Part shown: in pieces, positions 27,088-33,582 of the stretch
How positions within the stretch are numbered: the first letter of the stretch is position 1
Layout of the letters: the number at the start of each line of letters is the position of its first letter
Notes under the pieces: model-generated
What the model was told of the DNA's origin: nothing
Database searches by the model: none
What the model saw: only the letters and a program-made list of their open reading frames with translations
Assembly (NCBI GenBank): GCA_009268125.1
Contig: WBOU01000001.1
Span: 1 to 64,000, forward strand
From: Chloroflexia bacterium SDU3-3
GTDB lineage: Bacteria > Chloroflexota > Chloroflexia > Chloroflexales > Roseiflexaceae
DNA: 64,000 bases
Reading direction: 5' to 3'
Translations under genes and position numbers: made by a program

Positions 27088-27547
27088 TCCACTCCTGGGT
27101 GACAAATTCGCCGGTATCGTCAATGAAAATGTAGAACAGTTCTACGAACCCCTCGCTTTTTTGCGGCGGCTCAAGGCGCTTGTGGGTGCCTGCGATCGCC
27201 TGGGCGGGGATGGGCCGGGCGCGCTGGCGCTGCTGGTTGCGCCGCAGGGCGTCGGCGATGCGCGACTGGAAGTAGCACCCGGCCACTGGCAGCCCGGCGG
27301 CCTGCGCGGCGGCTAGGTAGCGGGCGCGATCCTCGCGGGTGATATTGGTGTTGTCGATCACGAAGGGCTGCTGGGCCTCGATGCATGCCGCTAGCAAAAT
27401 CCGCTCGCGGTGGCGGGTCTTGAGCATGTCGAGGTTGATGCGAATGTGGGTGTCGCTCAGGTATCGCTGGTAGAAGGTTGACTTCCCAACGGCCTGAATG
27501 CCCGTGAACATGATAGCTGGGGATGCTTGAAGCCGTGCGATCGTCAT
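27074..27547 (-). CDS. P-loop polynucleotide-kinase-like protein
   Basis: Protein of 157 residues of the AAA_33/T4 PNK kinase group. The Walker A motif is GIQAVGKST (K22), and a PNK-like DNTNITREDRARYLAAA follows near residue 62. The lid region has basic QQRQRARPIPAQAIAGTHKRLEPP. The C-terminal segment FVELFYIFIDDTGEFV is typical for stand-alone members. It would phosphorylate 5'-OH ends of RNA or DNA with ATP; small-molecule substrates are possible. Its end overlaps the Thg1-like gene by 14 bases. No phosphatase or ligase domain is fused. This is the first gene of the leftward cassette. Confidence 0.85.
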   Translation of the reverse strand: MTIARLQASPAIMFTGIQAVGKSTFYQRYLSDTHIRINLDMLKTRHRERILLAACIEAQQPFVIDNTNITREDRARYLAAAQAAGLPVAGCYFQSRIADALRRNQQRQRARPIPAQAIAGTHKRLEPPQKSEGFVELFYIFIDDTGEFVTQEWNDAL

Positions 27548-27734
27548 AGCGTTATTGTACCCGTCTTTTTGTGCAGAAGATCAGACTCTACAACAGCGCG
27601 AAAAGATGCTATGATACCCCTGCTATCTTGTGCACTACCTAGGGCCGTACATACATGTGCCGCAGCGACGCCAGCGTGCTGTGTGGGGGCCTTGGTGGCG
27701 CTTCGTATCGGGCGTATCGAAAAGAGGCCGTACC

Positions 27735-28337
27735 ATGTTATCTTTTCTCAGCCGCACGCAGATGCTCCATGTGAGCGTCGCCCGCCCCGACGATCGAGCG
27801 GCGATCGCACGGATCTGCTCCGATGTGTATGCCGCCACCGGGCAGAGCTACCTCGAAGCCTTCCCCCGCGAGCTGGATGTGCAGCTCGACCCGCATAGCG
27901 TGTTCCTGACTGCCACCACAGGCGGCTCGCTCACCGGCTTTATCGCGATTACGCCGCCCACCAGCCCGATCTATGGCTTCGAGTCCTACATGGATCGCAA
28001 TGATCCGCCGTTTCTTCCCAACGATCAGATCTACGAGTTCCGCCTGCTCACGGTTCCGCGCGAGCACCGCGGCACGCGGGTGGCCCTGGCGCTGATGTAT
28101 GGCGCATTCCGCTGGGCCGAGCAGCGCGGCGGCACGCGGATTGTGGCGGTGGGGCGGCAGGATAAGCTGAAGATGTACCTGAATGTGGGGCTGCGCTCGC
28201 TCGGGCGGCGCATGCAGATCGGCTACGACACCTACGAGATCATCAGCGAGACGGTGCCGAATATGCGCGCGCACCAGCGCACGCTGCTGCCGGTGATCCA
28301 GCGGCTGGAGGCGCTGAGCACCTGGGATCTGCGCTAG
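27735..28337 (+). CDS. GNAT-fold N-acyltransferase
   Basis: Protein of 200 residues. The start at 27735 (MLSFLSRTQM) follows AAGAGG; a longer frame exists but lacks a site. The core IYEFRLLTVPREHRGTRVALALMYGAFRWAEQRGG holds the CoA-binding Q/RxxGxx pattern (REHRGTRV). The overall layout is close to the FeeM/autoinducer-synthase-like branch, which uses acyl donors, but that assignment is weak. The substrate is unknown. A terminator follows, shared with the convergent carbonic anhydrase gene. Confidence 0.75.
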   Translation: MLSFLSRTQMLHVSVARPDDRAAIARICSDVYAATGQSYLEAFPRELDVQLDPHSVFLTATTGGSLTGFIAITPPTSPIYGFESYMDRNDPPFLPNDQIYEFRLLTVPREHRGTRVALALMYGAFRWAEQRGGTRIVAVGRQDKLKMYLNVGLRSLGRRMQIGYDTYEIISETVPNMRAHQRTLLPVIQRLEALSTWDLR

Positions 28338-28350
28338 GTGGGGGGTGGGG

Positions 28351-28393
28351 CGGCGGCCTTGGCGCGATGCGCCAGGGTCGCCGTTTTGTTTTT
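28351..28393 (+). terminator. Rho-independent terminator
   Basis: An imperfect GC-rich hairpin (28351-28383, loop GAT) is followed by TTTTGTTTTT, directly after the acyltransferase gene and before the convergent carbonic anhydrase stop. Confidence 0.8.
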
Positions 28394-28397
28394 GGGC

Positions 28398-29126
28398 CTA
28401 GGCTTCGATCAGCACGACCGCGCCGGTGTCGAGGTCGTAGCGCGCGCCCACGATTTTCAGCTTCTGCTCCTGGATGGCGCTAGCGAAGATCGGCAGCTCT
28501 TTCAGCTTCTGCACGGTCAGCACGGTGTTCTCATGCACGGCGGTGTCCAGCAGGCCGCCGCCCTTGGCCTTGGCGGCCTCGACCGCCGCCTCGATGCCCA
28601 GCACCAGGGTCTCGATGTCGTCTTCGGCCTTGCCGTGTTTCTCCAGGGTCTCGATCGTGGCCTTCACCGCGCCGCACTTCTCGTGGCCCATCACCACCAG
28701 CAGGGGGATCTTTAGCTCGGCCACGCCGAACTCCAGGCTGCCGATCACCGCGTGGTCGAGCACATGCCCGGCGGTGCGGATGGTGAACAGGTCGCCCAGC
28801 CCACGGTCGAAGATGATCTCGGGCGGCACGCGCGAGTCCACGCAGCTCAGCACGGTGGCGAAGGGGGCCTGCCCGCTGGCCAGGGCGGCGCGGCGCTCCG
28901 GCGAGTGGTTGATGTTCGTCGGGGTGTTGGCCACAAAGCGCTTGTTGCCCTCCACCAGGCGGGCCAGCGCCTCGTCGGGGCTGCTGACGGGGGCCTCGGT
29001 GGGCTGCGGGGCGGCAGTGGGCACGGCGGCGGTGGCGCTGCCACACGCGGTGGCCAGCGTGCCCACGGCGGCGATGCCGGACACGCGTAGGAAGGCGCGG
29101 CGGGCGCGAGGGGCGGGGTTCTTCAT
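28398..29126 (-). CDS. Exported beta-class carbonic anhydrase lipoprotein
   Basis: Protein of 242 residues that interconverts CO2 and bicarbonate using zinc. Ligands are C95, the D97/R99 dyad (SCVDSRVPPE), H148 and C151 (GHEKCGA). The N-terminus has a twin-arginine-like signal (RARRAFLRVSG) and ends in LATAC, giving a lipid-modified Cys28. A low-complexity linker (about 30-48) precedes the domain. Most beta carbonic anhydrases are cytoplasmic, so export after folding by the Tat route, with zinc loaded inside, is the notable point. A -10-like TATACT lies at 29167-29172 on the minus strand. Confidence 0.92.
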   Translation of the reverse strand: MKNPAPRARRAFLRVSGIAAVGTLATACGSATAAVPTAAPQPTEAPVSSPDEALARLVEGNKRFVANTPTNINHSPERRAALASGQAPFATVLSCVDSRVPPEIIFDRGLGDLFTIRTAGHVLDHAVIGSLEFGVAELKIPLLVVMGHEKCGAVKATIETLEKHGKAEDDIETLVLGIEAAVEAAKAKGGGLLDTAVHENTVLTVQKLKELPIFASAIQEQKLKIVGARYDLDTGAVVLIEA

Positions 29127-29530
29127 ACGGGGCGCTGCTCCTGTTTATTAAAAAGACACCTGGTGTAGTATAGGTGGTCGTAGCGATAAAAAAAGGGTAC
29201 GTTTGTCACTTTATTGATAGCGAAATTGCACGAAATCGCGCTACGGTCAATAAAACGGGGGAAGATGCCTTGCTATTCACCAATTGTTAACGTATAATAG
29301 GCAACAGTTTTTGGAACCCTAACGCCTGCTTAATACAGGGTAAATCTACACCCGCTATGCTTGCGATGTTTTCTGAACCACGTGCGCACGGTTTCGGACA
29401 TCATACCCAGGTCAGCTGATAGCCAGAATGCGTAGGGAACGGCCAGTGGCTGTTCTCTAGCCGGTTGCGCCATACGCAGGCGGCGGCTGACCACGTGCCC
29501 TTTCGTATTACCGATAAGGATAGGACACCA
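29127..29530. other. Divergent intergenic region, carbonic anhydrase/lipase
   Basis: This 404-base gap has an AT-rich left half and holds a promoter for the rightward lipase gene (listed separately). It leaves a leader of about 230 bases before the lipase ATG. In the leader, the reverse strand (29330-29460) reads like a helix-turn-helix tail (SETVRTWFRKH), perhaps a gene remnant. I see no riboswitch I can name. Confidence 0.45.
29270..29298 (+). promoter_or_regulatory. Sigma70 promoter toward the lipase gene
   Basis: TTGCTA (29270-29275) and TATAAT (29293-29298) with a 17-base spacer, facing the lipase gene. Confidence 0.7.
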
Positions 29531-30208
29531 ATGCAGCGAGTCTTCCCGAAACTGGCCGCGATGCTTCTCACCACCCTGCTGGTTCTGACCTTCTCCATGC
29601 AGCCTGCCCGCGCCGCCACCGCCCACGACCCCATCCTGTTTGTGCACGGCTGGAACGGCGATACATCCACGTGGACAACCATGGTCGCGCGCTTTCAGGC
29701 CGATGGCTGGGCCAGCAACGAGCTGTACAACTGGACCTACGACAGCAGCATCTCGAATGCGACCGTGGCGAATGAGATCAAGTCGCGCGTGACGGCCATC
29801 CTGGCCGCGACCGGCGCGAAGAAGGTCGACATCATCTCGCACTCGATGGGCGCGCTCTCCTCGCGCTACTACCTGAAGAACCTAGGCGGCACCGCCTACG
29901 TCGACTCGTGGGTCTCGCTGGGCGGTCCCAACCACGGCACCTCGATTGCCAACCTGTGCTTCTCGACCGCGTGCAAGGAGATGCGGCCCTCGTCGAACTT
30001 CCTCAACGCACTGAACGCCAGCGACGAGACACCCGGCGTCGTGCGCTACGCCACCTGGTGGTCGACATGCGATGTGGTGGTGGTGCCCAGCAGCACCAGC
30101 GTGCCGCTGAGCGGCGCGACCAACACCAACGCTGGCTGCCTCGACCACTCGGCCCTGCACGATAACGCTGGTGTGTACAAGCAGGTGAAGGCCTGGATAG
30201 CGCAATAG
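29531..30208 (+). CDS. Secreted class-2 lipase/esterase
   Basis: Protein of 225 residues with a clear Sec signal peptide (hydrophobic 9-21, cleavage near PARAATA at about 28-31). The mature enzyme is of the small Bacillus LipA kind: oxyanion region VHGWNGDTSTW, nucleophile S105 in IISHSMGALS, probable acid D181 in TCDVVVVP and histidine H206 in LDHSALHD. It lacks a lid and would hydrolyse short or medium acyl esters outside the cell. The start at 29531 follows AAGGATAGGA. Three or more cysteines in the mature part could form disulphides. Confidence 0.9.
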   Translation: MQRVFPKLAAMLLTTLLVLTFSMQPARAATAHDPILFVHGWNGDTSTWTTMVARFQADGWASNELYNWTYDSSISNATVANEIKSRVTAILAATGAKKVDIISHSMGALSSRYYLKNLGGTAYVDSWVSLGGPNHGTSIANLCFSTACKEMRPSSNFLNALNASDETPGVVRYATWWSTCDVVVVPSSTSVPLSGATNTNAGCLDHSALHDNAGVYKQVKAWIAQ

Positions 30209-30234
30209 CTCGTTTGGATGACCGATCGTTGCGC

Positions 30235-30277
30235 AGGGCGCTCGCAGCATGCTGCGAGCGCCCTATGTTCTTTTAAT
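30235..30277 (+). terminator. Rho-independent terminator after lipase
   Basis: A 30-base perfect palindrome (30235-30264) is followed by a T-rich stretch containing CTTTTAAT. Confidence 0.85.
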
Positions 30278-30390
30278 CCTGTCTTTGCGTGGAAGATTAT
30301 GCTATCATAACCTACAAATCGCCCGCTTTTCTCTGATTCGTATCTCTATTGCTGATTCAAGAGCGGTGTTTTTCAAAAGGAGAGTTCTTA

Positions 30391-31251
30391 ATGCTCCCTC
30401 CCGCATTCTACCACCAGCTCACGCCCGAGCAGTGCATAGGGCTGTTTGCCCAGCTGCCGATCCCGCTCACGATCTACGACGCCCAGGGCGACGTGGTCGG
30501 CTATAATCAGGCCCACATCGCGCTATTCGAGCTGACACCCGAGATCTTGGCGCGCGGGTTCAACATGATCACTGACCCGCAGCTGGCCGCTATCGGCAGC
30601 GGCGAGCTGCACCGCCGCGTGATGCAGGGCGAGACGATCGTGCTGCCGCCGCACCTCTTCGAGCTCCACGAGGGCGGCGTCGATGTGGCGCGCTGGACCG
30701 AGGCGACCTACTTCCCGCTGCGCGACGGCGAGGGCAGGGTGACGCACCTTGTCGCGATGCTGCGCGATATCACCGAGACCATCCACCAGCAGCGCTCGAT
30801 CGAGCAGGTGCAGCAGGAGATCGACGCGGCGCGGCAGGAGCTTTCGGAGCAGCAGACGACGCTGGAGGAGCTGTCGACGCCAGTGATCCAGGTGTGGGAT
30901 GGCATCCTGGCGCTGCCGCTGATCGGCGCGATCGATAGCCGCCGCGCCATGCAGGTCACCGATAGCCTGCTGACCTCGATCGGCACCTACCAGGCCGACA
31001 GTGTGATCATCGATATTACCGGCATCCCGGTGGTGGACACGCAGGTGGCGGCCTACCTGCTGCAGGCGGCGCGGGCCAGCGCGCTACTGGGCTGCGATGT
31101 GGCGCTGGTGGGCATCGGCCCCGAGATCGCGCAGACGCTCATCCAGCTGGGCGTCGACCTCCAGTCGATCCACACGCTGGCCAATCTGCAGGCGGGCATC
31201 GCCTGGGCCTTCGCGCGCCACGGCATGCAGGTGGTGGCGCGCAAGCCCTAG
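30391..31251 (+). CDS. PAS-STAS protein (RsbR-like)
   Basis: Protein of 286 residues. A PAS domain (about 15-130, ending MLRDITETIHQQ) is joined by a coiled coil (about 132-162) to a STAS domain (about 163-280). The STAS core VIIDITGIPVVDTQVAAYL places T217 at the usual phosphoacceptor position. Such proteins are subunits of stressosome-like switches that bind an RsbS/RsbT-type partner. No RsbS, RsbT or sigma factor gene is nearby, so it is an orphan. The start at 30391 has an excellent AAAAGGAG; an upstream in-frame ATG does not. Confidence 0.9.
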   Translation: MLPPAFYHQLTPEQCIGLFAQLPIPLTIYDAQGDVVGYNQAHIALFELTPEILARGFNMITDPQLAAIGSGELHRRVMQGETIVLPPHLFELHEGGVDVARWTEATYFPLRDGEGRVTHLVAMLRDITETIHQQRSIEQVQQEIDAARQELSEQQTTLEELSTPVIQVWDGILALPLIGAIDSRRAMQVTDSLLTSIGTYQADSVIIDITGIPVVDTQVAAYLLQAARASALLGCDVALVGIGPEIAQTLIQLGVDLQSIHTLANLQAGIAWAFARHGMQVVARKP

Positions 31252-31284
31252 CCGTGCCGTGCGCCTGATCGTCAGTGCTCGTTT

Positions 31285-31316
31285 ACCGGCCTGGGTACGC
31301 CCAGGCCGGTTTTGTT
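31285..31316 (+). terminator. Rho-independent terminator
   Basis: An 11-bp perfect stem (31285-31295 and 31300-31310) with a TACG loop and then TTTGTT, downstream of the PAS-STAS gene. Confidence 0.9.
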
Positions 31317-31375
31317 GTGGGCGAAATCCGGCATTCTGATCAATAGAATATGAATTTTCTGTCATAAAAAAGCGC

Positions 31376-31426
31376 TTGACTTAGTGTCTATATGACATTA
31401 AGATGTTAGTGTGAATTTAACACTAA
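31376..31426 (+). promoter_or_regulatory. Promoter with two 21-bp palindromic operators
   Basis: TTGACT (31376-31381) and TAAGAT (31399-31404), 17 bases apart, form a strong promoter for the J-domain operon. Two palindromes of the form TTAGTGT-N7-ACACTAA overlap it: 31381-31401 (one arm mismatch), which covers the spacer, and 31406-31426, which covers the start of the transcript. Their centres are 25 bp apart. This is the layout of a promoter shut off by a dimeric repressor bound twice. The regulator is not encoded nearby; NrtR-type or similar factors are guesses. Confidence 0.82.
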
Positions 31427-31434
31427 GGTGAGCT

Positions 31435-32511
31435 ATGAACACACCGCTGGAAAACCTTTGGGAGCAGATCCGCCACGCCACCAGCGCGGATGCGGTCTTC
31501 GGGCCGATCGGGGCGGGCGACATGGCCGCGCTGAAGCGCCGCTACCGCGAGCTGGCGCAGATCGCCCACCCCGACCATAACCCGCGCCAGCAGGCGCTGG
31601 CGCAGCAGGTGTTTCAGTCGCTGTCGCAGTGGTACCAGCTGGCCCAGGCCGAGCTGGCCGATGGCCGCTATGGCGCGCCGCCTCGGCTGCACGTGGCGGG
31701 GCGGCTGCACCACTACGTGGGCACGGGCGAGCCATGGTCGGGCGACCTGTGCCACCTATTCCCCGCCGACGCCGACGGCACGCCGGTGCTGCTGAAGATG
31801 GCGGGCGACCCGCACAACCGCGACCTGCTGCTGGCCGAGGCCGAGGCCCTGGACACGCTGGATGCGGCCCTGGCGGGCAGGCCGGTGCGCGCCCACTTCC
31901 CCACCCTGATCGAGCAGCTGCTGGTCGAGGATGAGCATGGGGTGATGCGCCAGACCAACGTGCTGCGCCGTGAGCGCAGCGTGGCGTCGCTGGCCGAGGT
32001 GCGGCGGGCCTACCCGCGCGGCGTGCACCCCGCCGATGCGGCCTGGATGTTCAACCGCATGCTGGCGGCGCTGGCGCTGGCCCACGACCACGGCCTAGTG
32101 CATGGTGCGGTGCTGCCCGAGCACGTACTGGTGCGGCCCGACGACCACAACGGCATCCTGATCGACTGGTGCTATAGCGTGGGGATGGGCCAGCCCATCC
32201 GCGCGATCAGCCCGGCGAACTATGGCATGTACCCGCCCGAGGTGCTGGCCAAAGAGCCAGCGACGGCGGCCACCGACATCTACCTTGCGGCACGGACGAT
32301 GGTTGTGCTGCTTGGTGGCAATGGAGTTCAGCTGCCGAAAAGTGTGCCTGCGCCCATCCGCAACCTGCTGCAGTCCTGCCTCATTCCCTCGCCCATCCGC
32401 CGCGCCAACGATGCCTGGCAGCTGCTGGAGGACTTCCGCGAGGTGCTGGATGACTGCTATGGTCCGCCGACATTTCGCCCGTTTCGTATGCCGATCTCGG
32501 CTTTTGTGTAG
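31435..32511 (+). CDS. J-domain fused to a pseudokinase
   Basis: Protein of 358 residues. Residues about 8-75 form a J-domain with the HPD motif intact (H45-P46-D47 in IAHPDHN), so it should stimulate an Hsp70 ATPase. Residues about 80-345 look like a protein-kinase fold: K121 (VLLKMA) fits the ATP-binding lysine and D244 (LIDWC) the DFG aspartate. The catalytic loop reads HGAVLPEHV (223-231), where the catalytic HRD aspartate is Ala. It is therefore predicted to bind nucleotide or a partner but not to phosphorylate. The start has AAGGTGAG upstream and lies 8 bases after the second palindrome. It is the first gene of the operon with the vWA and PurA-like genes. Confidence 0.85.
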   Translation: MNTPLENLWEQIRHATSADAVFGPIGAGDMAALKRRYRELAQIAHPDHNPRQQALAQQVFQSLSQWYQLAQAELADGRYGAPPRLHVAGRLHHYVGTGEPWSGDLCHLFPADADGTPVLLKMAGDPHNRDLLLAEAEALDTLDAALAGRPVRAHFPTLIEQLLVEDEHGVMRQTNVLRRERSVASLAEVRRAYPRGVHPADAAWMFNRMLAALALAHDHGLVHGAVLPEHVLVRPDDHNGILIDWCYSVGMGQPIRAISPANYGMYPPEVLAKEPATAATDIYLAARTMVVLLGGNGVQLPKSVPAPIRNLLQSCLIPSPIRRANDAWQLLEDFREVLDDCYGPPTFRPFRMPISAFV

Positions 32512-32532
32512 ACATAAAATAAGGAGGCTGTC

Positions 32533-33519
32533 ATGGGAGGATCTTACTGGAGCGACGACGCCTACGCGGCACGCCAGAACCGCCGCTCGGCCACCGGGGC
32601 CACCGCGTTCACCTACGATGCCCACGTGCGCTCGACTGGCAAGGTGGAGGTTCACCCGCAGATGAACCCCTACGGCGTGACGCGCGAGAGCCGCGACAGC
32701 GACGCGCACCCCAGCTCGCTGGCGATCGCCGTGATCTTTGATGTGACCGGCTCGATGGGCAGCGTGCCGCGCACGCTGCAGACCAAGCTGGGCGCGCTGA
32801 TGCGCGTGCTGGTGCAGCGGGGCTATGTGGAGCACCCGCAGATCCTGTTCGGGGCGGTGGGCGATGCCTACTGCGACCAGGTGCCGCTGCAGATCGGCCA
32901 GTTCGAGTCGGGGCTGGAGATGGACGACGAGCTGGGCAAGATCTACATCGAGGGCGGCGGCGGCGGCCAGGTGTACGAGTCGTATGAGCTGGCGATGTAC
33001 ATGATGGCGCGGCACACCTCGATCGACTGCTACGAGAAGCGCGGACACAAGGGCTACCTGTTCACCATCGGCGACGAGCACCCCTACGCGTCGATCAGCC
33101 GCAAGCAGGTGGCGTCCGTGATCGGCGACCGGCTGCAGGCCGACCTGCCGCTGCCCAAGCTGCTGGCCGAGCTGCACGAGCGCTATGAGCACTTCCACAT
33201 CATCCCCACCAACACCAGCCACGGTGGCGACAAAGCCATCCAGCAGGGCTGGCAGAAGCTGCTGGGCGAGCGTGTGCTGATGCTGGCCGACGAGGGCGCG
33301 GTCTGCGAGACGGTGGCGCTGGCCATCGGCCTGAGCGAGGGCGTGGTGGGCAGCCTGAAGGATGCTGGCGACGACCTGGTGGCCTCGGGCTATGACGACA
33401 GCGCGGTGGCTACCGCGTCGGCGGCGCTGGTGCCCTACGCATCCAAGCACGGTGGGGCCACGCGCACTAAAGGTCTGCTTGGCCTCGCATCGATGCTGAA
33501 CCTGGGCGGTCGGCTGTAG
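32533..33519 (+). CDS. vWA (MIDAS) protein
   Basis: Protein of 328 residues with a von Willebrand A-type fold. The metal-site motif is FDVTGSMG (D70, T72, S74), a DxTxS form of DxSxS, after an N-terminal stretch rich in charged and aromatic residues. Other notable parts are a glycine run (EGGGGGQVYESY), the region GYLFTIGDEHPYASIS and HFHIIPTNTSHGG. No signal peptide or membrane span: intracellular. A perfect AAGGAGG precedes the ATG, suggesting strong translation. vWA proteins of this kind bind partners through Mg2+ and often work with chaperones or ATPases, which fits the J-domain gene 21 bp upstream. Its exact role is unknown. Confidence 0.85.
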   Translation: MGGSYWSDDAYAARQNRRSATGATAFTYDAHVRSTGKVEVHPQMNPYGVTRESRDSDAHPSSLAIAVIFDVTGSMGSVPRTLQTKLGALMRVLVQRGYVEHPQILFGAVGDAYCDQVPLQIGQFESGLEMDDELGKIYIEGGGGGQVYESYELAMYMMARHTSIDCYEKRGHKGYLFTIGDEHPYASISRKQVASVIGDRLQADLPLPKLLAELHERYEHFHIIPTNTSHGGDKAIQQGWQKLLGERVLMLADEGAVCETVALAIGLSEGVVGSLKDAGDDLVASGYDDSAVATASAALVPYASKHGGATRTKGLLGLASMLNLGGRL

Positions 33520-33528
33520 TTGCTTGAA

Positions 33529-33558
33529 AGCAGGTGTGGTTCAGCCGCCACACCTGCT
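33529..33558 (+). repeat. 11-bp hairpin between vWA and PurA-like genes
   Basis: AGCAGGTGTGG (33529-33539) pairs with CCACACCTGCT (33548-33558) around an 8-base loop. No T-run follows, so it more likely tunes expression of the third gene or stabilises the upstream mRNA than ends the operon. Its loop holds the TTCAGCCG motif found after other genes here. Confidence 0.6.
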
Positions 33559-33582
33559 CTTCCCAAAAAATGGAGCGCTGCG

